This document shows, in pieces, positions 42,368-50,829 of a stretch of DNA of 64,000 nucleotides. Source of the stretch: Prado023 sp963697345 (GTDB taxonomy: Bacteria; Actinomycetota; Actinomycetes; S36-B12; CAIYMF01); the NCBI GenBank assembly GCA_963697345.1, contig CAVONS010000008.1, forward strand, positions 372,001 through 436,000. The letters are read 5' to 3'. Made by a program: the position numbers and the translations under genes. The notes under the pieces were generated by a model that saw nothing but the letters and a program-made list of their open reading frames with translations, made no database searches and was not told the DNA's origin. Each line of letters starts with the position of its first letter. The first letter of the stretch is position 1.

Positions 42368-43024
42368 ATGCGGACACGTTCAAGCGGGTCAAATCGTTCG
42401 TCGAGAGCGATGGTTGCCGGGCTGATGGCTGGGGTGCTCGTCCTCGCCGGATCGGCTGCGGTGGCCGAGGAGAACTCCACAGACCCACCGGTCGACCCCA
42501 CGGAATCGGTTTCGGCGATCCCTTCGGGGCCTCCGAGCGAGTCCACTGAGGCCCCAGCGACCAGCACGGCCGCGGAGGACTTGTCCGTCGAGGCGGCTGT
42601 CCCCGTCGAGGGCCAGGCCGAGCCCGAGGCAATCATTGGTGAGCCGCTGACGACCGAGGAGCCCGAGGCCGACGAGCCCCCGGCCGGTGCTGCGGGTGCA
42701 TCGCAGGTCCCGATGGATGAGACGACGCCGGCGTCAGTCGTGGTGGATCCGAGCATCGACACCAACCTCGAAAACTACTACGCGGACGCCCCCGTGGTTG
42801 TCACTGGGACGGGTTGGACGCCGGGTGAGACCGTCGCGGTGAGCCTGCGCGAGTCGGGACGCGCAGGAGTCATCGCACAGGTTGATGTTGTCGCCGATGG
42901 CTCCGGCGAGTTCACGAAGCAACTCGACCTTCCCGGCTACGTGATGGTTGAGGCCAACGTGCGCGCGCAGAGCGCGAGCGGTAAAGCCAGCGAGAAGATC
43001 TACGCATACCGGGGGACCAAGTGA
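42368..43024 (+). CDS. Secreted protein, acidic linker plus Ig-like domain, function unknown
   Basis: A 218-residue secreted protein. Residues 1-35 form a signal peptide (MVAGLMAGVLVLAGSAAVAEE core). Residues about 35-120 are a low-complexity Pro/Ser/Glu/Thr linker. The C-terminal ~85 residues look like a small beta-sandwich (ADAPVVVTGTGWTPGETV, ending in YAYRGTK) of the kind found in actinobacterial surface proteins. GCAGGGG five bases before the ATG supports the start, and TACGAT at 42324-42329 may be the -10 of the operon. Its stop overlaps the GTG start of the giant repeat protein, so the two are coupled and may act together at the cell surface. Confidence 0.7.
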   Translation: MRTRSSGSNRSSRAMVAGLMAGVLVLAGSAAVAEENSTDPPVDPTESVSAIPSGPPSESTEAPATSTAAEDLSVEAAVPVEGQAEPEAIIGEPLTTEEPEADEPPAGAAGASQVPMDETTPASVVVDPSIDTNLENYYADAPVVVTGTGWTPGETVAVSLRESGRAGVIAQVDVVADGSGEFTKQLDLPGYVMVEANVRAQSASGKASEKIYAYRGTK

Positions 43025-46000
43025 ACATCGAGTGGAGCCTCAGGGCCAAGGGGATCGCCACGACGGCTGCGCTGGCTGTCGTCGCGTCCAGTTTCGTGGT
43101 CCTTCCAGCGCAGACCGCTGCTGCGGTGACCGTCCCCTTGGGAACCGTCGAAGGCCGCATGAGCGACAACTTCGGAACCAACTCCTCCGGAACCACGACG
43201 GTCACCAGTGGGAATTGCCTGACCTACTCGCCGACCACTGGCGCTGGGTCATCATCGACTAGCACGGCGTGGGTGGACTCTTCTGTTGAAGCCCGAGCCG
43301 GCCATGGTAGGGGGGGTAACAACTGTCCGAGTTCACTCAGCACCTCGAGCCAGAGCGTCATCGGATTCACCCCGACGTCCTCCGCCCAAGCGGAGACCGG
43401 CGTGCCCTTCCTGCTGGGCACCATGAGGCACTACAACAACCCGATCTTTGCCGACAGTCGCTACTTCAAGGGGAACCTGAATCTGCAGTTTGGCGGCGAG
43501 GACTTCGCCTTTCCTTACCTGCTTGATGAGACGCCGAACAACGCGGATCCGTCCAACAATCCAGCCAACGACGACATCCTGACCTTCACGACCCAGATTT
43601 CAGGCTCCGTGATAATCAATGGCTTCGAGTTCCGGCTGGTGGCCAACGGGTTCATCCAGGGCTTGGGCAACACGTGTCCGGTTACCCTGCCCCCGGGCGG
43701 GACAGTGAACAACCGGTTCGTGACCACTGAGGGCACCACCACGCCCGGATGCCTCTATGGCGAGCTGACCCAGAAGCGGTCCCTAACTCTCGTTAAGAAG
43801 GCGGAATCCGTCGGCGAAGCACCTGCGACGGTTCCCTCATTCAGTTTCACGTCTGACTCCAGCCTCGACGGATCGCCGTGGCAGACGGACCCGGGCGCCC
43901 TGAATCCGCCTTCGACCACGTCGGGCAACAACACTGCATCGTACGGGCCCAGGGAACTTCTGGTCCCCGCTGAGACCGTCACGATCGTAGAAGCCGCACC
44001 GCCGACCAACTGGGCGCTGACCGGCGTCGAGTGCCTCGATGGGACCACCGTCCTGCCGCCAGCGAACGTGATTGTCAATCTCGCGACTCGGACCCTGACT
44101 CTCCAGAGAGTCCCAGAATCGCAGGTAGCAAACCCACCCGCCATCGTGTGTACGTTCACCAACACATACACCCCCCCCTCCAATGCGCTGACGTTGCAAA
44201 AGCAGTGGGTGAACTCGGTCAGTGGAGACACGGCGGCGTTGACGATCACCGGTGGTTCGGGTGGGACGCCGACGGCGACGTCGACGGCACCGGCTGTCCC
44301 GGCGGCGGGTAACCAGGCGACTCGGTCGGTGGCTTCGGGGGCGACGGTGAGTGTGGCTGAGGTCCTGGGTGTGGGGAACACGGGGTCCTACGGCAGTGTG
44401 CTGGCGTGCACCGGTGGGGTAACCCCGACCGCGCAGGGCCAGTTCACGATGCCGAACACGCCCGTGACCTGCACATACACCAACACTCGCACGACCAATG
44501 CGCTGACGTTGCAGAAGCAGTGGGTGAACTCGGTCAGTGGAGACACGGCGGCGTTGACGATCACCGGTGGTTCGGGTGGGACGCCGACGGCGACGTCGAC
44601 GGCACCGGCTGTCCCGGCGGCGGGTAACCAGGCGACTCGGTCGGTGGCTTCGGGGGCGACGGTGAGTGTGGCTGAGGTCCTGGGTGTGGGGAACACGGGG
44701 TCCTACGGCAGTGTGCTGGCGTGCACCGGTGGGGTAACCCCGACCGCGCAGGGCCAGTTCACGATGCCGAACACGCCCGTGACCTGCACATACACCAACA
44801 CTCGCACGACCAATGCGCTGACGTTGCAGAAGCAGTGGGTGAACTCGGTCAGTGGAGACACGGCGGCGTTGACGATCACCGGTGGTTCGGGTGGGACGCC
44901 GACGGCGACGTCGACGGCACCGGCTGTCCCGGCGGCGGGTAACCAGGCGACTCGGTCGGTGGCTTCGGGGGCGACGGTGAGTGTGGCTGAGGTCCTGGGT
45001 GTGGGGAACACGGGGTCCTACGGCAGTGTGCTGGCGTGCACCGGTGGGGTAACCCCGACCGCGCAGGGCCAGTTCACGATGCCGAACACGCCCGTGACCT
45101 GCACATACACCAACACTCGCACGACCAATACGCTGACGTTGCAGAAGCAGTGGGTGAACTCGGTCAGTGGAGACACGGCGGCGTTGACGATCACCGGTGG
45201 TGAGTCGACGGATCCGCAGGTGAATCCGGCGACGTCGACGGCTACGGGTGGCGATCAGCTGGATACCACGGACGTGGCCTCGGCCACGGTGGCTGTTGGT
45301 GACCGGGTGGGCATCTCCGAGGTCCTCGGTGGGCTCGGGGCGTACTCCTCGACTTGGAAGTGTGTGAATGACCAGGACACGACGGTTGCCAGTGGCACAG
45401 GGGTGTCCGGGTCGTTCACGATGCCGGACGCGCAGGTGACCTGCACCATCACCAACACGCGGGATACCCGTGACGTGGTGTTGCAGAAGTCGTGGCTGGA
45501 TGGTCTGGCCGATGACACGGCGGCGTTGACGATCACCGGTGGTGAGTCGACGGATCCGCAGGTGAATCCGGCGACGTCGACGGCTACGGGTGGCGATCAG
45601 CTGGATACCACGGACGTGGCCTCGGCCACGGTGGCTGTTGGTGACCGGGTGGGCATCTCCGAGGTCCTCGGTGGGCTCGGGGCGTACTCCTCGACTTGGA
45701 AGTGTGTGAATGACCAGGACACGACGGTTGCCAGTGGCACAGGGGTGTCCGGGTCGTTCACGATGCCGGACGCGCAGGTGACCTGCACCATCACCAACAC
45801 GCGGGATACCCGTGACGTGGTGTTGCAGAAGTCGTGGCTGGATGGTCTGGCCGATGACACGGCGGCGTTGACGATCACCGGTGGTGAGTCGACGGATCCG
45901 CAGGTGAATCCGGCGACGTCGACGGCTACGGGTGGCGATCAGCTGGATACCACGGACGTGGCCTCGGCCACGGTGGCTGTTGGTGACCGGGTGGGCATCT

Positions 46001-48339
46001 CCGAGGTCCTGGGGGGCTCGAATGTGGGCACGTACTCCTCGGACTGGTTGTGTGTCGATGGTCAGGGCGTTGAGGTGGCCTCTGGTTCTGGTGCCTCGGG
46101 TTCGTTCACGATGCCCGATGGTGCGGTGGACTGTGTGATCACCAACGAGCGGACGAAGAATGAGGTGTCGCTGGTCAAGGAGTGGATCAACGGGTTCACT
46201 GATGACACAGCCGACCTGACGATTGCTGGTGGCCTGGATGATCCGGCGGAGAACACGTCGACGGCCAGTGGTGCGGCGGGTTCTGAGGTCGATGACGCCA
46301 ACGCGGCGATGACCGATGTCCTCTCCGGTGAGATGGTCGACATCTCCGAGGTCCTGGGGGGCTCGAATGTGGGCACGTACTCCTCGGACTGGTTGTGTGT
46401 CGATGGTCAGGGCGTTGAGGTGGCCTCTGGTTCTGGTGCCTCGGGTTCGTTCACGATGCCCGATGGTGCGGTGGACTGTGTGATCACCAACGAGCGGACG
46501 AAGAATGAGGTGTCGCTGGTCAAGGAGTGGATCAACGGGTTCACTGATGACACAGCCGACCTGACGATTGCTGGTGGCCTGGATGATCCGGCGGAGAACA
46601 CGTCGACGGCCAGTGGTGCGGCGGGTTCTGAGGTCGATGACGCCAACGCGGCGATGACCGATGTCCTCTCCGGTGAGATGGTCGACATCTCCGAGGTCCT
46701 GGGGGGCTCGAATGTGGGCACGTACTCCTCGGACTGGTTGTGTGTCGATGGTCAGGGCGTTGAGGTGGCCTCTGGTTCTGGTGCCTCGGGTTCGTTCACG
46801 ATGCCCGATGGTGCGGTGGACTGTGTGATCACCAACGAGCGGACGAAGAATGAGGTGTCGCTGGTCAAGGAGTGGATCAACGGGTTCACTGATGACACAG
46901 CCGACCTGACGATTGCTGGTGGCCTGGATGATCCGGCGGAGAACACGTCGACGGCCAGTGGTGCGGCGGGTTCTGAGGTCGATGACGCCAACGCGGCGAT
47001 GACCGAGGTGTACTCGGGCGAGTCTGTCAGCATCAACGAGGTGTTGGGCGAGAACACGGGTTCCTACACACCATCGTGGGAGTGCGTGACCGAGGAAGAC
47101 TCGCTCGCATCTGGCGCGAGTGGTTCCGGATCGTTCATGATGCCTGACGAGCCTGTCGTCTGCACCATCACCAACACGCGGGACACCGCGCAGTTGATTC
47201 TGCAGAAGGCGTGGGTCAACGCTCGGGGTGGCGACACCGCGGCGCTGACGATCGACGGCTCAGTGGCCGGCGATCCGACGGCGACCTCGACGGCAACCGG
47301 AACGCTGGGCACAGTCTTGGATCTCAGCGACCGGGCGATGGCCACAGTCCAGGTGGGCGACACGGTGACTGTGTCTGAGGTCCTGGGTTCCAGCAACACC
47401 GGTACCTACGGCTCAACGCTGGTGTGCGACAACGAGGTGGTCCCAGCGGAAGACGGTTCGTTCGCCATGCCGAACGCAGCGGTGACGTGCACGTTCACCA
47501 ATGATCGATCGACGATCGTGCCGACGCAGCCAACGGTCGCGGCCGCAGCCTGTGAGCCAGATGGCAGCGGGTCGACTGACGGCTCGATCACCATCCCGGC
47601 GAACCCGGACTACGGCTACTTCGTCGAGGGCACGGCCTACGCGGCGGGTACCTACCCGTTCGCAGCCGGTTCGTACACGGTGACTGCGCAGTTGATCGTG
47701 ACGGCTCCGGTCATTGCGTCAGGGTTCGTGTTGAGCAGCCTTACTGCCCAGGATGTCTACACCTGGACCGTCGTGGTGCCCGGCTCGCCGGCCTGCGCGA
47801 CCCTGGACAAGACGTCGAACCCGCCGAGCGGTGACGCGGTCGTGACGGGCGACTTGGTGACGTACACCATCACCGTGACGAACAGCGGTGGCACGGCGGT
47901 CTCCGGTGAGACGCTGGTCGACACGCTGCCTGAGGGTGTGCGACTCGTCGAGTCGTCGATCAACCCGAGCACGGGCGTCTACGACGCCACTGCCGGAACG
48001 ATCACGTGGACGTTCGACCTACCGGCAGCAGTCGGCAGTACCTCGTCCACGGCGACCTTCACCTACCAGGTCGAGGTGACCGCCGACTCAGGCTCCATCA
48101 CCAACTCGGTGAGCTGGGTCGAGCGTGGTCTGACTGATACAACCACTCATCCGGTGGAGCCGGGGATTGTGGGCGGTGTGGAGACGAAGCCGCCGACCGA
48201 GAAGCCGCCGGTGGCTGGCATCGAGACCGCGCAGACGGGCGCTGGAGACTCCATCGCTATCGGCGCAGCTGGCTTGCTGGCCATGCTTCTCGGCGGGCTG
48301 ATGGTGCTCTTCGGCCGTCGTCGCAGCGTGGTGGAGTGA
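43021..48339 (+). CDS. Giant tandem-repeat surface protein (SpaA/Cna-B-like domains, sorting-type C-terminus)
   Basis: A 1772-residue secreted protein. A signal peptide (residues 1-34) is followed by a unique domain of about 260 residues with Cys and a lower G+C content. A beta-rich domain and ten tandem domains of 105-115 residues come next (bases 44182-47514). Each has a Lys near its start (LQK or LVK), a Glu in AEVLG/SEVLG, and an Asn in TNTR/TNER at its end, the pattern of isopeptide-bonded Cna-B/SpaA folds. A DUF11-type domain follows (VVTGDLVTYTITVTNSGG). The C-terminus is TAQTG, a hydrophobic helix and RRRSVVE. That resembles a divergent class E sortase motif (LAXTG); no sortase gene is in the window. 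The GTG start overlaps the stop of the secreted partner gene. Confidence 0.85.
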   Translation: MNIEWSLRAKGIATTAALAVVASSFVVLPAQTAAAVTVPLGTVEGRMSDNFGTNSSGTTTVTSGNCLTYSPTTGAGSSSTSTAWVDSSVEARAGHGRGGNNCPSSLSTSSQSVIGFTPTSSAQAETGVPFLLGTMRHYNNPIFADSRYFKGNLNLQFGGEDFAFPYLLDETPNNADPSNNPANDDILTFTTQISGSVIINGFEFRLVANGFIQGLGNTCPVTLPPGGTVNNRFVTTEGTTTPGCLYGELTQKRSLTLVKKAESVGEAPATVPSFSFTSDSSLDGSPWQTDPGALNPPSTTSGNNTASYGPRELLVPAETVTIVEAAPPTNWALTGVECLDGTTVLPPANVIVNLATRTLTLQRVPESQVANPPAIVCTFTNTYTPPSNALTLQKQWVNSVSGDTAALTITGGSGGTPTATSTAPAVPAAGNQATRSVASGATVSVAEVLGVGNTGSYGSVLACTGGVTPTAQGQFTMPNTPVTCTYTNTRTTNALTLQKQWVNSVSGDTAALTITGGSGGTPTATSTAPAVPAAGNQATRSVASGATVSVAEVLGVGNTGSYGSVLACTGGVTPTAQGQFTMPNTPVTCTYTNTRTTNALTLQKQWVNSVSGDTAALTITGGSGGTPTATSTAPAVPAAGNQATRSVASGATVSVAEVLGVGNTGSYGSVLACTGGVTPTAQGQFTMPNTPVTCTYTNTRTTNTLTLQKQWVNSVSGDTAALTITGGESTDPQVNPATSTATGGDQLDTTDVASATVAVGDRVGISEVLGGLGAYSSTWKCVNDQDTTVASGTGVSGSFTMPDAQVTCTITNTRDTRDVVLQKSWLDGLADDTAALTITGGESTDPQVNPATSTATGGDQLDTTDVASATVAVGDRVGISEVLGGLGAYSSTWKCVNDQDTTVASGTGVSGSFTMPDAQVTCTITNTRDTRDVVLQKSWLDGLADDTAALTITGGESTDPQVNPATSTATGGDQLDTTDVASATVAVGDRVGISEVLGGSNVGTYSSDWLCVDGQGVEVASGSGASGSFTMPDGAVDCVITNERTKNEVSLVKEWINGFTDDTADLTIAGGLDDPAENTSTASGAAGSEVDDANAAMTDVLSGEMVDISEVLGGSNVGTYSSDWLCVDGQGVEVASGSGASGSFTMPDGAVDCVITNERTKNEVSLVKEWINGFTDDTADLTIAGGLDDPAENTSTASGAAGSEVDDANAAMTDVLSGEMVDISEVLGGSNVGTYSSDWLCVDGQGVEVASGSGASGSFTMPDGAVDCVITNERTKNEVSLVKEWINGFTDDTADLTIAGGLDDPAENTSTASGAAGSEVDDANAAMTEVYSGESVSINEVLGENTGSYTPSWECVTEEDSLASGASGSGSFMMPDEPVVCTITNTRDTAQLILQKAWVNARGGDTAALTIDGSVAGDPTATSTATGTLGTVLDLSDRAMATVQVGDTVTVSEVLGSSNTGTYGSTLVCDNEVVPAEDGSFAMPNAAVTCTFTNDRSTIVPTQPTVAAAACEPDGSGSTDGSITIPANPDYGYFVEGTAYAAGTYPFAAGSYTVTAQLIVTAPVIASGFVLSSLTAQDVYTWTVVVPGSPACATLDKTSNPPSGDAVVTGDLVTYTITVTNSGGTAVSGETLVDTLPEGVRLVESSINPSTGVYDATAGTITWTFDLPAAVGSTSSTATFTYQVEVTADSGSITNSVSWVERGLTDTTTHPVEPGIVGGVETKPPTEKPPVAGIETAQTGAGDSIAIGAAGLLAMLLGGLMVLFGRRRSVVE
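44182..45126 (+). repeat. Type A tandem repeat, 3 x 315 bp
   Basis: Three in-frame copies (starts 44182, 44497, 44812) of one 105-residue domain. They are almost identical at DNA level; the only difference I saw is AAA/AAG in the LQK Lys codon in copy one. Such identity implies recent duplication or continuous gene conversion. Confidence 0.9.
45127..46155 (+). repeat. Type B tandem repeat, 342 bp period, last copy a B/C hybrid
   Basis: Copies start at 45127, 45469 and 45811. The first has an A-type first strand joined to a B body; the third has a B first part joined to the C-type second half at VGISEVLGG. The shared stretch is identical between copies. Confidence 0.88.
46156..47187 (+). repeat. 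Type C tandem repeat, 345 bp period
   Basis: Copies start at 46156, 46501 and 46846. The first two are identical in the parts compared; the third leaves the pattern after its middle and ends in a divergent half domain. A single, more diverged unit (47188-47514) closes the array. Confidence 0.88.
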
Positions 48340-48346
48340 TACGGGG

Positions 48347-48365
48347 GGTCGGGTGACTCCCGACC
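48347..48365 (+). terminator. Short hairpin after the repeat protein gene
   Basis: GGTCGGG - five bases - CCCGACC, a perfect seven-base stem eight bases after the stop codon. No T tract; may still be a terminator. Confidence 0.5.
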
Positions 48366-48870
48366 GAAGATGAATCAGCGGAGTGTCCGGTCCAGAGCGG
48401 GGGACCGGGCACTTCGCTGTGTCGCGGCCGTGCATCAGGACCTCAGGGCGGTGGGGATCTTGCCCCCTGACTCAGGCCCCGAAGTACCACCAACGGCGCG
48501 AAACCAGCACGCGGGGACGTGCTGTATCCCAGCGAGACATATGGCAGGACCAGCGCGTTCTGAGTGGGGTCGCAGCGTCGGCAACAGCCTGCCAGAGGCC
48601 GAATCGGGTATCTGGTCCAGACGAACACAGGAGCTCGCCAAGGGGCCCAGTTGGCGAGTTCCTGTGTCCCCTCGAAGCGCCCGCTCCGGTTGTTCCCCCA
48701 CAACCGCCGGATGTGACACCACGGCCCCACGAAGCTGTTGTGGCAGTGACGAACCCGGGCACTGTAGTGGCGTTCAGGCAAGCTGAGCCGGACTCCAGTG
48801 ACGTGTTCAACTTCAGGTGGTGCTAACCGAAGTGTGAGCCGGTGTCGCCTGTGGTGCTGGGACGTATCGG
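48366..48870. other. About 500 bp without a supported gene, holding a long inverted repeat
   Basis: Open frames here (for example 48383-48826) show no recognised family and no clear start signal. The region contains a 17-bp inverted repeat and leads into the 3' end of a tRNA gene. It could be a decayed insertion next to the tRNA, but no integrase or att repeat was found. Confidence 0.5.
48625..48667. repeat. 17-bp inverted repeat (hairpin)
   Basis: Arms at 48625-48641 and 48651-48667 pair over 17 bases with one G-T wobble, around a nine-base GC-rich loop. It could be a strong terminator for the surface operon or a mobile palindromic repeat. Confidence 0.7.
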
Positions 48871-48942
48871 TGCCCCCGGCAGGATTCGAACCTGCGCGCA
48901 TGCCTCCGGAGGGCACCGCTCTATCCCCTGAGCTACGGGGGC
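48871..48942 (-). tRNA. tRNA-Arg, anticodon CCG
   Basis: A 72-base cloverleaf on the minus strand: acceptor GCCCCCG/CGGGGGC, D arm GCTC...GAGC, anticodon arm GTGCC-CTCCGGA-GGCAT (anticodon CCG, reads CGG), variable loop GCGC, T arm GCAGG-TTCGAAT-CCTGC, discriminator A. CCA is not encoded. The next upstream protein gene on the opposite strand is argS, a pleasing but probably accidental match. Confidence 0.95.
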
Positions 48943-49148
48943 CAGGGCAGGGCCCATGCTAGCGGCCCCCAAGGACCCCCCCAAATCCACGACCACTGGT
49001 CCAGACCTCGAATTGCGGCAGGATCGCGGGCAATCCGATGCCTGAGAACTGGATCAAGTCGTTTCCGGGCGCCCCAATCCTGGATGAAGTCCGCGGGGCG
49101 GGGGCGTGGGGTGCGAGGGCGTCGGGGAGGGGCGCTCTGGGGCGCCAC

Positions 49149-49154
49149 TACCAT
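49149..49154 (+). promoter_or_regulatory. -10 box TACCAT of argS
   Basis: TACCAT lies six bases before the ATG at 49161, suggesting a leaderless argS message. Confidence 0.5.
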
Positions 49155-49160
49155 GGGGCC

Positions 49161-50826
49161 ATGACTCCCGATGCCCTTGCTGCCCTGGTCTCCGCCACGG
49201 TGAGCGACCTCATCGAGGACAACAAGTTGTGCCTGCCCAAGGGCTTCCTGGTCAACGCCACCGTCGAGCGCCCCAAGAACCGCGAGCACGGCGACTACGC
49301 GACCAACGTGGCGATGACGCTGGCCAAGCCGGCGCACACCCCGCCCCGTGTCATCGGCGAGATGCTCGCCGCGCAACTGGGTGCCAGTCCCGCGATCGCC
49401 AGGGCGGAGGTGGCCGGCCCCGGGTTCGTCAACATCACGCTCGAGGCATCCAGCCAGGGGGAGGTGGCCTCGCGGATCGTCGTCGAGGGCAGCCACTACG
49501 GCCAGGGGACCTCCCAGCGGGGGCGCTGGATCAACATCGAGTTCATCTCGGCGAACCCCACCGGCCCGATCCATCTCGGCCACACGCGCTGGGCGGCAGT
49601 CGGCGATGCGATCGCGCGGGTGCTGGCGGCGCAGGGTGCCAGCGTCACGCGTGAGTTCTACATCAACGACCGTGGCGTGCAGATGGACCGCTTCGGGCAG
49701 TCGATCATGAACGCCGCACACGGCCTGCCGGCTCCCGAGGGCGGATATCACGGCAGCTACATCAAGGACATCGCCGCGGAGATCGTGGCCAACGATGCGG
49801 GCATCGTCACGCTGCCCGAAGATGAGCAGCTGGTGATGTTCCGCGAGCTGGGCTACCGGACCATGCTGGAGGCCCAGCAGGAGAGCCTCACCCGGTTCGA
49901 GACCCACTTCGACGTCTGGTACTCCGAACGCACGCTGCACGAGTCGGGCGCCGTCGAGCGGGCCTTCGAGAAGCTGCGTGGCCAGGGCCACATGTACGAG
50001 GCCGACGGCGCGGTCTGGTTGCGCACCACGGACTTCGACGACGACAAGGACCGCGTCCTGGTCAAGGCCGACGGTGAGTTGACCTACTTCGCCTCGGACA
50101 CCGCCTACTACGTGGACAAGCGCAACCGCGGCAACGACCTGTGCATCTACCTGCTCGGGGCCGACCACCACGGCTACGTGAATCGGCTGCGGGCCGTCGC
50201 CGCGTGCGCCGGCGACGAGCCGGACATGAACATCGAGGTCCTCATCGGCCAGCTCGTGAAGATGGTCAAGGGTGGCGAGGAGGTCCGCCTGAGCAAGCGC
50301 GCGGGCAACATCATCACGATCGATGACCTCGTCGACGAGGTCGGCACCGATGCTGCTCGGTACTCGTTGATCCGCTATCCCGTGGACTCGCCCCTGGTCC
50401 TCGATGTCGACCTGCTGCTCAAGCGGACCAACGACAACCCGGTCTACTACGTGCAGTACGCCTCGGCGCGGATCGCCTCCGTGCTGCGCAATGCTGCCGA
50501 GCTGGGCATCGACTGGCGCAACGCCCCCTTTGACCCGGCGCTGCTGGCCAACGAGCGGGAGAACGACCTCCTCGGCGTGCTGGCCGAGTTCCCGCGCGTG
50601 GTGGCCAGCGCCGCTGAGCTGCGCGAGCCGCACCGGATCGCCCGGTACCTGGAGACGGCTGGCCACCGCCTACCACCGGTTCTACGACGTCTGCCGTGTG
50701 CTGCCGATGGGTGACGAGCCGGTGGGTGCGCAGCACATCGCGCGGCTGTGGCTGTGTGGAGCCTCGCGCCAGGTCCTGGTCAATGGACTGACCATGCTGG
50801 GGGTCTCGGCTCCCGAACGGATGTAG
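49161..50826 (+). CDS. argS: Arginyl-tRNA synthetase, apparent one-base frameshift near the 3' end
   Basis: Class I synthetase charging tRNA-Arg. The HIGH-like motif is in NPTGPIHLGHTRW and the KMSKS-like motif in VRLSKRAGNIITIDD. The reading frame from the ATG at 49161 would stop at 50714 in unrelated residues. If one G is removed at 50657/50658, it continues with YHRFYDVCRVLPMGDEP and the typical C-terminus VNGLTMLGVSAPERM to the TAG at 50826. The full enzyme is then 554 residues, the normal length. The missing part is the anticodon-binding end and essential, so a sequence error is more likely than a real mutation. Longer N-terminal frames from 49038 were rejected. Confidence 0.9.
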
Positions 50827-50829
50827 CCG

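Noticed and set aside
44182..47187. Regularly spaced repeats that could be taken for CRISPR
   Set aside because: Repeat units are 315-345 bp, in frame within one coding gene, and have no short spacers.
48383..48826. Open frames between the surface protein and tRNA-Arg
   Set aside because: No ribosome-binding site, no recognisable family, and they span the long inverted repeat.
50657..50658. Programmed ribosomal frameshift in argS
   Set aside because: No slippery heptamer or downstream structure typical for this, and no known case in argS; a sequence error is simpler.
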